Positions 1 to 8,675 of a stretch of 64,000 nt of DNA are shown here, piece after piece. How positions within the stretch are numbered: position 1 is the first letter of the stretch; the number at the start of each line of letters is the position of its first letter. The position numbers and the translations under genes are program-made. The notes under the pieces were generated by a model, which saw only the letters and a program-made list of their open reading frames with translations, was not told the origin of the DNA and searched no databases. Source of the DNA: Flammeovirga kamogawensis (GTDB lineage Bacteria; Bacteroidota; Bacteroidia; Cytophagales; Flammeovirgaceae); the NCBI RefSeq assembly GCF_018736065.1, contig NZ_CP076129.1:992001-1056000 (forward strand), in the 5' to 3' direction.

Positions 1-246
1 TCCTTTTTCATTAGGTAGTAAATCAAAGGGTTTAAAAATCACTAAATAGAATGTGTATATTACATAAATTACAACTACAGTTATTATGAATGTTAAAATA
101 GACCATGAAGAAATTCCAAAAATAGAAACTATTGGATTTGCCTCTTTTGATAAATCAGGAGTGAATTGATATGTATAGTATACATCAAGTATTCTTGATA
201 TTATAATCCAACTAGATATTAGAAAAAAATATAATTTTTTATTCAT
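1..246 (-). CDS. Small membrane protein, C-terminus cut by window edge
   Basis: An open frame starts at ATG 246 and runs off the left edge, giving 82 residues. Two hydrophobic helices are visible: residues about 5-20 (rich in F, L, I, ending before SRILDVYYTYQF) and about 43-68 (FGISSWSILTFIITVVV and onward). Between them lies a short polar loop with TPDLSKEANP. The arrangement of a helix, an acidic/proline loop and a second helix fits a small multi-pass inner-membrane protein. I do not recognise the family. It is read in the same direction as the RiPP genes to its right, so it could belong to that cluster, but the 120-bp gap is enough for its own promoter. Confidence 0.55.
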   Translation of the reverse strand, partial: MNKKLYFFLISSWIIISRILDVYYTYQFTPDLSKEANPIVSIFGISSWSILTFIITVVVIYVIYTFYLVIFKPFDLLPNEKG

Positions 247-367
247 TATTTTAGTATTTAACAAAATGTTTTACAGTAAGCACTCAACTATAATCATAGT
301 TCTTAATTTTAAGAAAAATAATTATGTTTGAGTACATAATAGTTATGATTTAAAAATCAGTTGTTCT

Positions 368-577
368 TTAATTTTCCGATGATAAAGCATCATTTGGAAT
401 AATTGTTGTTAAGGGTATTAACACGGTAACAATACAAGAAGGACTTGTACCTCCTTTTGTATTTGATAATTCTTCATCAGACAATTCTACAACTATTCTT
501 TTTTCAAATAGTTCTTCAGCCTGAATTGATTTCTTAGCAACAGACTTTAAATCCTTATTAGATTTAATAAAATCCAT
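368..577 (-). CDS. Double-glycine leader peptide, probable lanthipeptide precursor
   Basis: A 69-residue peptide of RiPP-precursor form. Residues 1-43 look like a leader: charged and helical, with the signature ELSDEELSNTKGG ending in a Gly-Gly processing site. Residues 44-69 would be the core: TSPSC, then a hydrophobic stretch with two Thr (TTIIP), ending in SSEN. The core has one Cys (residue 48) and about eight Ser/Thr, so at most one lanthionine could form, with further dehydrated residues possible. A LanC-type cyclase lies on the same strand at 1281-2525, which supports assignment as its substrate. Class I Bacteroidota lanthipeptides have similar leaders, but no LanB dehydratase or C39 peptidase transporter is in the window. 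It may be active in trans or a remnant. Confidence 0.6.
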   Translation of the reverse strand: MDFIKSNKDLKSVAKKSIQAEELFEKRIVVELSDEELSNTKGGTSPSCIVTVLIPLTTIIPNDALSSEN

Positions 578-674
578 AATTATTATAAATAATTGTATGT
601 ATAAAACATCCTTTTTTTTGGGAGAGTTTTGGGATACACAAACTCTAATTATATTTGATCGATGTATAATTTTA

Positions 675-703
675 CAAAGAATTGGTATTTATCACATTGC
701 AAA
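675..703 (-). promoter_or_regulatory. Possible promoter of the precursor peptide
   Basis: On the minus strand TTTG (700-703) and a second TTTG preceded by ATTC (675-682) are separated by 21 bases, about 100 bases upstream of the precursor ATG. This approximates the Bacteroidota -33 TTTG / -7 TAnnTTTG pattern, but the -7 box lacks the TA. Confidence 0.3.
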
Positions 704-733
704 GGTGAATTATGTTAATGAAATATATTTTAT

Positions 734-1117
734 CTAAATAATGCAAACATTAGGCTTTTTTATTCTATCAAATATGGGTGTTTCCCGATATAAAAGCAAA
801 AGTCCAGTAGGCGTTTTAAATACCTGAACATCAAGATTTAATGCTACTTCATATGAAGAGTAATAATTTAACAATACCCCCGCAACACTAACATTAATTT
901 GATCCGTATTATTTAAAATAAGTAGGAGTAACATTTGTGGACTAGACCATGCATTGCTTGAAGAATAATTGTGATGTTCTGTTAACCAAATTCTAGAAAA
1001 ACCTAAACGGTCAGCATACTCAGCATACTCCATGACATCAAGAATCTTTCCCGTACTACTATAGTCAGTTTTCCTAATACCAAAGTCTAGTAATCCAAGT
1101 TTAATTTTTTGTTCCAT
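734..1117 (-). pseudogene. Truncated luciferase-like monooxygenase
   Basis: 127 residues. The first ~100 match the N-terminus of bacterial luciferase-like flavin monooxygenases: KLGLLDFG near the start, then EYADRLGFSRIWLTEHHN and a strand-helix run ending in VAGVLLNYYSSYEVALN. These enzymes are normally 320-360 residues; here the frame leaves the family pattern at about residue 98 and stops at 127. No continuation is seen in the 156 bases before the precursor gene. Luciferase-like oxidoreductases occur in RiPP and other natural-product clusters, so this was probably a tailoring oxidase of the local cluster, now broken. Only half of the TIM barrel remains, so catalysis is unlikely. Confidence 0.65.
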
Positions 1118-1280
1118 TACTTAAAGTGAAAATTAATATTATCAATGATGAATAATAAGATGATTAAATACTATAAACCTCTATTTTACATAACGATTAA
1201 TAATAAATGAACAATATTAAAAGGATATACTGTTAATAGCACAACATTAATCATTTTCTTTACGGACTTATAAGTAAAAA

Positions 1281-2525
1281 CTAATCTAGAATAAATAATT
1301 CATTCCATTTATCAGTGCTATCTTTATTCAAGAATGAAAGTAAGCTTAGTAAAGTACCTCCTCCACCTTCTAAAAGGCATGATTGATTCTTAGTTTTAAG
1401 CATTTTGATTTGCTCTTCAATATTTTCCAATGTAAATGATAACCAATAAGCACTCGCTTCAAAGAAAATGTTCTTATTGGTCTTTTTATAAAAACTATTA
1501 AAGATATAAGCTACTCCAGCAGATCCATGGCAGAAAAATGAAGTTCCAATTTTAGCAGTTTCTATATTTCTAATATAAGCTACTCTAGTTGAAATCTCAG
1601 TTGCTCTTTCTATATAATTGGGGTTGTTAAATATCTTCCCTAACTTAAAGTACATCACGGCAAAATTAAGATCTCCAAAACACCATGCTAATCGAGAATC
1701 ATAAAACTCTAAATTTGCAGGGTCATCAAGAGGTAAAGTATCAATAAAACTCACTGCATATAAAGAGTTACCGTTCGTTTCTTCTAACTTTCTTTTCTTC
1801 CCTTCTATATATTTTACCCCTTGCTCAATGATATATTGTATTTTTTCCTTTTTTAGTCCCTTCTCATAAGCGTGACTTAATATGATAAGTTGACCAGCAA
1901 GACCATGAGCTAAACCTAAGTTATACTCTTCTTCAACCGCCTCAAATAACACAGTATTTATCATTCGAAGGCCCTGTTCATCAATTTTAGCTTTTGTAAA
2001 ATAGGCATCAATTATCTTGTTACAACGTTCTACATTGATCTCACTTTCAATTCTTTTTAAGAAAAAATATAAAATTCCTAAACCACCATGTAAATAATCA
2101 CTTTTACCTACTTTTATTGATTTATAACCTAAATTAAAAATATAATCTTCAATAGCAGATAAATTTTCTTGCACATCAAATACAATGAGATCATTTTTTT
2201 GTAAATGATTAAATAGATAGCAAACTCCAGTTAAACCATTAAAATAAGAGAACATATTTTTTAAGGAAAAGCTTTGCTCATTTAATATATCAATTATCGT
2301 TTCCACTAGTTCATTACCTTTCTCAATATATGTGGAATCATTTAGATAGCTTCCAGCATAAAAGTTACAAATGGTTAATGTTGACAATCCATTTCCTAAA
2401 CTTATATCTTTTGATTTTTCTACTGCTTTTATATTAGTGTTTAGTGTCACCAATAAAGACTCGATTTTGCTATATATTTTTTCAAGCTGAGTATTAATAT
2501 TTTGATTTAAAATTGACATTAGCAT
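1281..2525 (-). CDS. LanC-like lanthionine cyclase
   Basis: A 414-residue protein with the alpha/alpha-barrel pattern of LanC zinc cyclases, which add Cys thiols to dehydrated Ser/Thr in a precursor peptide. GxxG-type helix caps recur: [53 protein letters not shown] and LEGGGGTLL. The predicted zinc ligands are Cys282 (in WCFGD), Cys332 and His333 (in CHG), almost at the positions known for NisC (284, 330, 331). Catalytic equivalents Asp143, His207 and Arg278 are also present. The length equals NisC. The gene is therefore likely functional although its neighbours are incomplete. It is read towards the luciferase fragment and precursor. The expected LanB is not upstream: 900 bp without a gene precede it. 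Confidence 0.8.
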   Translation of the reverse strand: MLMSILNQNINTQLEKIYSKIESLLVTLNTNIKAVEKSKDISLGNGLSTLTICNFYAGSYLNDSTYIEKGNELVETIIDILNEQSFSLKNMFSYFNGLTGVCYLFNHLQKNDLIVFDVQENLSAIEDYIFNLGYKSIKVGKSDYLHGGLGILYFFLKRIESEINVERCNKIIDAYFTKAKIDEQGLRMINTVLFEAVEEEYNLGLAHGLAGQLIILSHAYEKGLKKEKIQYIIEQGVKYIEGKKRKLEETNGNSLYAVSFIDTLPLDDPANLEFYDSRLAWCFGDLNFAVMYFKLGKIFNNPNYIERATEISTRVAYIRNIETAKIGTSFFCHGSAGVAYIFNSFYKKTNKNIFFEASAYWLSFTLENIEEQIKMLKTKNQSCLLEGGGGTLLSLLSFLNKDSTDKWNELFILD

Positions 2526-3221
2526 TTAAATATATGAATATCAACTATTTAAACTATTTTAAACGACTGATAAATAGACTTTTTATATAACAAAGAAATT
2601 ATCTATTGTAAAAAAAGTTTAAAATACATAAAAGTAATACATATTTTATATGTGATTATCCCATTGAGGATTTGTCTATATAATAATAGTATGAAAGAGG
2701 TTTATAACAATTTTAAGATTTAGCAAGAATATAATTTCAATACGAAAATAAATGTTTAGACATAAAATATGTGATTTACATTGATTTGTAAAATTCAATT
2801 TGATAAATTAAAAATCATTTTATTTTATAATTTGGCATTTGTTGGCTATTTCATATCTCTATAAATCATGATTTCAATTTCACATGATATAGATTCTAAC
2901 TTAATAAAGTTTGAGTTCTCTTTAAATGAAAGTTTTAAGGTTTTTGATTGAGGTCATTTTTAATGAAAGATTTATTTAAAATTAGTTTTCTAGTATTTAG
3001 TTATTACAATAATATATTTTTTTTTAAAATTCACAAATTATATTGAAATTTTTTCTTCTTAGGCTACATAAATTTTAGTATTAAACTTTATCAAACATAG
3101 GAGGTTCTGATTCACAATAGGTGTACAAGCATTACAACGAATATCATCACATCTTCAATTAGAATATTCCACTTCATCTTTGTTTCGTTTTGCTCAATTG
3201 TTTCAAGCTATCTTCCAATTC

Positions 3222-3322
3222 TTGTTTTTGGAGAGTAGCTTGTTGCTGTTTTAGTTGGGAGAGTGAGGGGTAGGTTTGTTAGAAAGCTACTCCTTGGAGA
3301 AAGGGGAATGATATGTAAAAGA
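3222..3322 (-). repeat. Diverged ~100-bp repeat, copy 1
   Basis: Aligned with 6541-6640. Both begin with TTGTTTTTG; 48-49 bases later both have TAGGTTTGT, then GCTACTC and TTGGA, then an A/G-rich run ending in ATGTAAA. The minus-strand translation of both keeps a similar pattern (HIIPLSPRSS here, HFISLNPTSS in the other copy), suggesting debris of a former coding or mobile sequence. Family unknown. Confidence 0.45.
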
Positions 3323-3400
3323 GCTGTCTAAAAGATTATTTTTTTAAGTTACAAAGGCCATCAATTAGTTTCCCTTCTTGGCCGTACATAATAGATAGAG

Positions 3401-3434
3401 TTCTCCACAACCTAAAATATTAGATTGTGGAGAA
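3401..3434 (-). terminator. Hairpin downstream of the propeller gene
   Basis: A perfect 10-bp inverted repeat (TTCTCCACAA / TTGTGGAGAA) with a 14-base loop sits five bases after the stop of the minus-strand gene at 3439. Its position fits a terminator, although the clearer T-run is on the plus side. Confidence 0.5.
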
Positions 3435-3438
3435 AATT

Positions 3439-6276
3439 TTATTGTTTTAAGAACTTTGTTTTTTTAGACAGTTTTCCTGTCTTGATTTCAATAATATATA
3501 ATCCTTTTATAAAAGAAGAGATATCCATTGTATAAGTGGAGTTATAAATATTTAATTGTTTATCAAAAAGAACTGTTCCTGTATATGTTCTGATTGTTAA
3601 CTGTGAATTTTTTGCATCAGATGGAAACTGAATATTTAAAATACTAGAAGATGGATTTGGATAGACTTTAAGTGTCTTATTTTCAACACCTTCTATATCT
3701 GTAATATCCTCATCAATAGGTGCTTCACCATCTGGAGATGATAGAAAATCCATTGTCAACCTTGAGACACCTTCAGCTCCACCTAAGATAATATGTTCAG
3801 TTGAACTATTATTTCTGGAATTTGATGAATTAGAAGTAATGAAAACAACATCTGTAACACTATTCGAAAATAAACCTTCATCTTCTGATAAGTGCGTTAT
3901 TTTTTCATCTTGCATTACGCTAACTCCTAATTCTTCTGTTCTAGAATATAGCATCCAGATATTTCCATTATTATCTTTTTTAAATGTTTCGAGTCCATTT
4001 GTCTTATCCAATGGTAATAAATCTAGATTATGTTCCAATTCGTTAGTCGCTGTATATTTAACTAGACCGTTATAAGTAGCTAACCAAATGTTTTCGTTAT
4101 CATCCTCAATAACATCATTCACCCAGCCATTACTTAAATCTTCATTATTAAAGTGTGTATACGTATCATTTTCGATAACTGTTACTGATTTTCCTGTATC
4201 GTCAATTGGTAAATATAGTACCCAAGTTCTACCTTTAGAATCAATAAATACGTCCTTAATATCATTAGATAAAAGACCATCTTCTTTCGTGATATATTCC
4301 CAATTTATCTCATCTTCAGTAATTAATATTCCACCTCCTAATGTTGATATATATAGTTTTCCATCTACTAAATAAGTCACATTATAAACACTAACTCCAT
4401 TTAAAGCTGAAGAATGATCTATAACCTCATTGGTGGACGTAATTTTCACCAAACTATTATCTCCACCAGACCAAGCATTACCCTCTCTGTCTACTAATTT
4501 AAGAAATGTATCTTCGCCTTTATAATTCCATTTTTCATTTGAAAGTTTTGAAATCCCTCCCCCGGTATTATACCAAATATCAGTATCTTTGCCTTGATAA
4601 ATTTGTATAATTTCATTATTTGGAAGACCATCATAGGTTGTATATATAGAATGCGTACCCTTTAAATTATTTCGATTTTCTACTACAAAAAGTCCTTCAT
4701 TAGTACTTAAAAGAAAACCATTTTGTCCAAAATAAGAAACTTGCTTAAAGTCAATCCAATCTCGATTATCAAAGGGGTACTTTTTCTTTTCAATATCCTC
4801 CCAGATATTGTGATGAACTTGTTGGATTATATCTGTATCTAGGTCAATAACGAATAAGTTATGTCTATCTGTCAAACCTATCAATTCATCTTTTCCTGTA
4901 TTGATATTAACGGTTGCAATATTATCATCATATAGAACTGTGATCTCAGATCCATCATATTTAAGAATAGCATTTTCTCCTTGCAAATAATAATTACCAT
5001 TAGCAGATTTATATAATTCTGAAATTCTATTATACCTATAATCTTGTTCGCCAAGAGTTAACCATTCGCCATTTTTGTAATGCTTTACAGATGTATTTAA
5101 AAAAATAAAAAATTCCTCTGTATCTATCATCCCAAAGCCAGTTATTGATTCATTTTCTGATAAGGTATAGCTCAGTTGTGAATTGAATTCATGAAAATCA
5201 GCTGTTTGATAAATCTCTATTTCTGTATGATTACCATCGCTTGCTGCTAGATAAAAAGATTCTTCTGAATGTTTTTTAACACCATAAAAACGTGAAGGGC
5301 TATCATTAACAATATCGTTTAGAACAGTCACTTCTTCACCGCTCACAAATCTGATTCCCCCATAATTAATGAAAATAAGTTGTTCGTCTTCTTCAAAAAC
5401 AGTGATGTTATTCCCAAAATCTGTTAGATAGTCAAAATTAAAACTTTCAAAGGTTTTTCCATTAAAAATTGAATAACCTGAATGTGCAACCATAATATAA
5501 TTACCGCTATCTAATAGCTCAGAATTATTAATCTTGGAACTTATTAAGTTATTGGAACCTGTATTTTGCGTTGTGACCTGAAATAAGCTATTTCCAGCTA
5601 AAACCTCAATAGGTATTTTAATAGAAATAGTATCCATATTTGGAATAAATGCATTCAGAGAAAAAGTTGTTTCTCCTATTGTACTTCCTTCATTCATTAA
5701 AATTATATTTCCCTCTACAGAAAGTTCTGCTGTAATTATTTCGGTATTTTCTATATTAAAATCAAATGATATAGTTGAACTATCTGAACCGATAAAAGTT
5801 TCAGTTAAATCTATTTGTGCTTGTTCAAATCCTTTCCAATACCATAAACCATTTATGGGTTTTTGATAAATTAATCTCTCCCTAACAAAAACAGGGATCT
5901 CAACAGTTAGAGTATCTTCATCAGGAATAATTGCAGACAATAGAATACTCGTTGCTCCTACTTTGCCAATTTCCAATATATTGATATTGAATAATTCATC
6001 ATCTGTAAATTCGACAATAACAATAGAATCATTATTTGACGACACTTCATACTGTAACGCTACGTCAGAAGAGGTTGAAAACATTTCATCAAAAGATACC
6101 AATTTTGATAAAAAGCCTTGTTGAACATTAATTTCATCAAAGGATCCATTGAACTCGATAATCGGTGGGTCATTTAATAATTGATTAGTTCTTTCTAAGT
6201 TAGGTCTATCCTTAGAAAAACACAGTGAAATTGCAAAAAACCATAATGAAATGGTCATTAATGACATTTTTAACAT
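3439..6276 (-). CDS. Secreted two-component-regulator-propeller-like protein with T9SS sorting domain
   Basis: 945 residues. A signal peptide ends near residue 22 (SLCFSKD). Residues ~35-230 contain two Ig-like strand-rich modules, each with a phrase of the type IPDEDTLTVEIPV / IPNMDTISIKIPI. Residues ~240-850 carry beta-propeller repeats like those of sensor proteins: GLPNNEIIQIYQGKDTDIW, GLLSNDIKDVFIDSKGRTW, and a later blade with DVIEDDNENIWLATYNGL. The last ~75 residues are a type A Por secretion domain: VYPNPSSSILNIQFP, a strand pair, then GLYIIEIKTG and a basic C-terminal tail. The protein should be exported and released or surface-attached by type IX secretion. There is no kinase or DNA-binding part, so it is not itself a regulator. 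Ligand unknown. Confidence 0.8.
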   Translation of the reverse strand: MLKMSLMTISLWFFAISLCFSKDRPNLERTNQLLNDPPIIEFNGSFDEINVQQGFLSKLVSFDEMFSTSSDVALQYEVSSNNDSIVIVEFTDDELFNINILEIGKVGATSILLSAIIPDEDTLTVEIPVFVRERLIYQKPINGLWYWKGFEQAQIDLTETFIGSDSSTISFDFNIENTEIITAELSVEGNIILMNEGSTIGETTFSLNAFIPNMDTISIKIPIEVLAGNSLFQVTTQNTGSNNLISSKINNSELLDSGNYIMVAHSGYSIFNGKTFESFNFDYLTDFGNNITVFEEDEQLIFINYGGIRFVSGEEVTVLNDIVNDSPSRFYGVKKHSEESFYLAASDGNHTEIEIYQTADFHEFNSQLSYTLSENESITGFGMIDTEEFFIFLNTSVKHYKNGEWLTLGEQDYRYNRISELYKSANGNYYLQGENAILKYDGSEITVLYDDNIATVNINTGKDELIGLTDRHNLFVIDLDTDIIQQVHHNIWEDIEKKKYPFDNRDWIDFKQVSYFGQNGFLLSTNEGLFVVENRNNLKGTHSIYTTYDGLPNNEIIQIYQGKDTDIWYNTGGGISKLSNEKWNYKGEDTFLKLVDREGNAWSGGDNSLVKITSTNEVIDHSSALNGVSVYNVTYLVDGKLYISTLGGGILITEDEINWEYITKEDGLLSNDIKDVFIDSKGRTWVLYLPIDDTGKSVTVIENDTYTHFNNEDLSNGWVNDVIEDDNENIWLATYNGLVKYTATNELEHNLDLLPLDKTNGLETFKKDNNGNIWMLYSRTEELGVSVMQDEKITHLSEDEGLFSNSVTDVVFITSNSSNSRNNSSTEHIILGGAEGVSRLTMDFLSSPDGEAPIDEDITDIEGVENKTLKVYPNPSSSILNIQFPSDAKNSQLTIRTYTGTVLFDKQLNIYNSTYTMDISSFIKGLYIIEIKTGKLSKKTKFLKQ

Positions 6277-6540
6277 AGATTGTTTTAGTTATGTTTATTG
6301 AAGAAGAAAGTTTAAAATCTTGAAAGATTATCTTTTGTTTAAATTTTTTTAGTCCAGCTATTTGTTATAATCTTCAATTAATGAAGATACATGATTCTAT
6401 TTAATTACTATTTATTTTATAGAAAAATATCTATTGAAATAACTAAAAAAAATCAACTCCAATCTTTTGTATCTGTTGCATAGTTAAGCAGAGGGAAATT
6501 CTCCAAGTTCACCTATCATTTAGAACAAACTTATTTCCAA

Positions 6541-6640
6541 TTGTTTTTGTTTGAAAACCACTTACTGTTTTTTTGTATTATAAGTGCATAGGTTTGTGAG
6601 ATGCTACTCGTTGGATTAAGAGAGATGAAATGTAAAGGAG
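6541..6640 (-). repeat. Diverged ~100-bp repeat, copy 2
   Basis: Second copy of the segment at 3222-3322, with TAGGTTTGT, GCTACTC and TTGGA blocks in the same order and spacing. A 70-residue minus-strand frame (6531-6743) covers it, but this has no family resemblance and overlaps the terminator-ended element to its right, so I treat it as debris rather than a gene. Confidence 0.45.
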
Positions 6641-6760
6641 GTATTTCAGTATTTTTTTCTTTTAATTCAAAAAACATAGCTGAGCTATCATTAAGAAAAG
6701 GGTAGGAAATAACAGCAACAGTTGAAGATGTAATTACCCCCATTGAAGCACATCAACAAA

Positions 6761-6882
6761 ATAACACCACACACTCGTTGTATTTCAAAAGTTAGTTCAA
6801 TAAGTTTGTTACGAATCGTTAAGCTAATATGAATCGTTAGCTCAAATCCACTTGGCCTTTGGCTAGTGGATTTTCTTTTTTT
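6761..6882 (+). ncRNA. Candidate small RNA / terminator-ended repeat element, copy A
   Basis: A plus-strand segment aligns with 38902-39011. Both start ATAACAC, share ACACT about 12 bases in, AAAAGTTA, and the exact 12-mer GAATCGTTAAGC (6813-6824 here), with near-constant spacing (52 against 55 bases from start to 12-mer). Here a shorter repeat of the motif follows (6831-6841), then a hairpin AATCCACT/AGTGGATT (6845-6872) and a T-rich tail (6871-6882). Flanking genes are on the minus strand, so this plus-strand terminator belongs to no visible CDS. It may be a small RNA gene or the end of a mobile element. Confidence 0.45.
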
Positions 6883-6911
6883 GGTTATAAAATTTATTGT
6901 ATTTAAAAGTA

Positions 6912-7475
6912 TCAAAAAATTGAATATCCTATTCTTATATTAAGATTTATATCAATAGCTTCCTCATCAGGTCCAAAACCTGTGTTAGAATAAAACGTTC
7001 TAATATAACCAATACCTAAGCCTACTTCGTAATTTATATGCTGACCAATATGCCTTCTCATTCCCCACGAAGGCACAATAGATATGTCACTAATTGGAAT
7101 TAAATTATCTTGATTAGAAATGACAAACCAATCAGGATGATAACTACTTTTTAAACTAAAAAAATTAGCACTATTCCTTAAAATATGTTTTTCCTTTTTT
7201 TTTCGTGAAGTCAAGTTATAGTACCATCTTGGTTCTAAAGTCACTACTGGGGAAAATTGAAGATTTGATTTATGTTCTGGTGTTTTACTTAAAATATAAC
7301 TATCTAACCCTACTTCAGTTCTTAATATAAACCTATCGATCAATTTGTATTCATGATTAACCCAAACACCTAAAACCCCAACTTGTAAACCAAATGTGGA
7401 CCTTTCTATTTCTTGTCCATTAGAAATATTTATAAAAAATAAGATAAATAGAAATAGTAAATTATATGCTCTCAT
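6912..7475 (-). CDS. Probable outer-membrane beta-barrel protein
   Basis: 187 residues with a signal peptide ending near residue 20 (FINISNGQE). The mature part alternates polar and hydrophobic residues in short strands (FGLQVGVLGVWVNHEYK, FILRTEVGLDSYI, LEPRWYYNL) and ends in IRIGYSIF, a terminal Phe typical of outer-membrane barrels. The size fits an eight-strand barrel. It begins 12 bases after the stop of the gene at 7488-8072, so the two are very likely co-transcribed. The two proteins do not look like recent duplicates. No specific function can be assigned. Confidence 0.6.
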   Translation of the reverse strand: MRAYNLLFLFILFFINISNGQEIERSTFGLQVGVLGVWVNHEYKLIDRFILRTEVGLDSYILSKTPEHKSNLQFSPVVTLEPRWYYNLTSRKKKEKHILRNSANFFSLKSSYHPDWFVISNQDNLIPISDISIVPSWGMRRHIGQHINYEVGLGIGYIRTFYSNTGFGPDEEAIDINLNIRIGYSIF

Positions 7476-7487
7476 TGAAAATGAACT

Positions 7488-8072
7488 TTATATATTGTAA
7501 CTAAAATTCAAACTAATTGTGTAACTCTTTGTATTAACAGTATCATTCGAATGATGTTGATTAAGGATCATATTTGAAAAATTCAACCCTCCTGAAATAA
7601 AATTAGTTTGATATATTACTCCAATTTGGTATTCTGCATTTAACATTCTAAAAGTATGTTCATCACTAAAGAAACTTATTGGGTATTTAATACCATCAAC
7701 TGAATACTTTAATGCAACTAAAGGAACAAAACCTCCTTCAATTCTAAATTTAGATGAAAACACATCATAATTAATTAAAAAAGGAATCGATATAAAATCT
7801 TTTATTGCTTTTGTATTTATAGTTTTAGAAACAATTCTCTTAAATACTATACCATATTTAAAATTAGATTTTTTTGATAAATTTACTTTTCTTAGAAGAC
7901 CTACATTATACCCTATTCCAGGGTTTGAGCTTAATAACTTATTATCTGTATTATTTTCTGTTACATAGGTGTTTGATATATTAACTCCAATTAAAACATC
8001 AAACTTTGTTTGTGCGTTAACTGTTATACAAAAAAGTAATGCAATAGTTAATAATGATATGAATTTAAACAT
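7488..8072 (-). CDS. PorT-like outer-membrane beta-barrel protein
   Basis: 194 residues. A signal peptide ends at VNAQ (about residue 21), followed by strands typical of the Bacteroidota beta-barrel (PorT/OmpW-like) group: KFDVLIGVNISN, GIGYNVGLLRKV, NFKYGIVFKRI, FISIPFLINYDVF, RIEGGFVPLVALKY and a final YTISLNFSYNI. The phrase 'ISIPFLINYDV' is characteristic of this group, where a strand reads IPlLl-Y. It is first gene of a two-gene unit with 6912-7475. No ligand or partner can be deduced. Confidence 0.6.
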   Translation of the reverse strand: MFKFISLLTIALLFCITVNAQTKFDVLIGVNISNTYVTENNTDNKLLSSNPGIGYNVGLLRKVNLSKKSNFKYGIVFKRIVSKTINTKAIKDFISIPFLINYDVFSSKFRIEGGFVPLVALKYSVDGIKYPISFFSDEHTFRMLNAEYQIGVIYQTNFISGGLNFSNMILNQHHSNDTVNTKSYTISLNFSYNI

Positions 8073-8108
8073 GTTTTATATATTGTAATACATAATAATT
8101 AAATGCTA

Positions 8109-8116
8109 CAAAAGTA
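8109..8116 (-). promoter_or_regulatory. Bacteroidota -7 box for the barrel-protein pair
   Basis: The minus strand reads TACTTTTG, an exact TAnnTTTG match, 37 bases upstream of the ATG at 8072. No clear TTTG -33 element was seen. Confidence 0.45.
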
Positions 8117-8435
8117 AAATTTGATTAACCAAATGATCTGAAAAATACAACAATAGCTATACCCCTATAATCTAAAATTTTAATAGTATGCATTTTGTAT
8201 TAGAGTACTTAGAGTAGTTTATTCAATATTAAGTTTGAATAAACTTTCAATTTTCAGGCGGTATGTTTATTGATAAATTCATGATAATTAGTTTTTAGTC
8301 AAATATTTGAAGTGTGTGTTTAATTACACAACTATAATTAAAATAAATTACCTCATTACAATTTAGACCGTTAATAAATATAAAGTAAAATTAAGTGCTA
8401 AATCATCTGATGATCAATATTTTCACACAAAAACA

Positions 8436-8468
8436 AAAAACCTCGTAGGCAGCACCAACGAGGTTTTT
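8436..8468 (-). terminator. Strong hairpin, second terminator after the vWA gene
   Basis: Perfect 10-bp stem AAAAACCTCG / CGAGGTTTTT with a 13-base loop. T-runs exist on both sides and are longer on the minus strand, so it can act in both directions. Confidence 0.6.
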
Positions 8469-8616
8469 CATGAACTTAACTCTCTCAATTTTTTTATCAC
8501 TTATCTACTAAGCGCATTCATCTAACTTCTGTTTATATAAACTGATTTAATTGAATTTTTGTTTCATATTAAACTAAATAAATACATAATAGATGTAAAA
8601 AGGTTTATGTTATAAA

Positions 8617-8652
8617 AATGCCCTTCTTCTATTCTTTAGAGGAAGGGCATTA
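8617..8652 (-). terminator. Terminator of the vWA gene
   Basis: Stem AATGCCCTTC / GAAGGGCATT (nearly perfect with flanking TCT/AGA pairs) followed on the minus strand by a T-run, 24 bases past the stop codon at 8676. Confidence 0.75.
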
Positions 8653-8675
8653 ATCAATATTTTATGTTTATAACC

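Larger units (their letters stand above)
2526..3438. other. Gene-free AT-rich stretch with decayed repeat
   Basis: No credible gene in 913 bases. The part to about 3060 is very AT-rich and featureless. The part after 3100 is less AT-rich and reads like decayed sequence; it includes a ~100-bp segment repeated near 6.6 kb (listed separately) and a short minus-strand frame at about 3160-3245 whose translation ends in QELEDSLKQLSKTKQR. It separates the RiPP remnant from the next gene. Confidence 0.6.
8117..8675. other. Intergenic region with three hairpins
   Basis: No gene seen. It contains a perfect 10-bp inverted repeat at 8216-8245 (AGTTTATTCA / TGAATAAACT) of unknown role, plus two terminators listed separately. 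AT-rich otherwise. Confidence 0.5.

Noticed and set aside
6531..6915. Two overlapping short minus-strand frames (70 and 74 residues)
   Set aside because: They cover the repeat and the terminator-ended element, overlap one another out of frame and have no gene-like composition.
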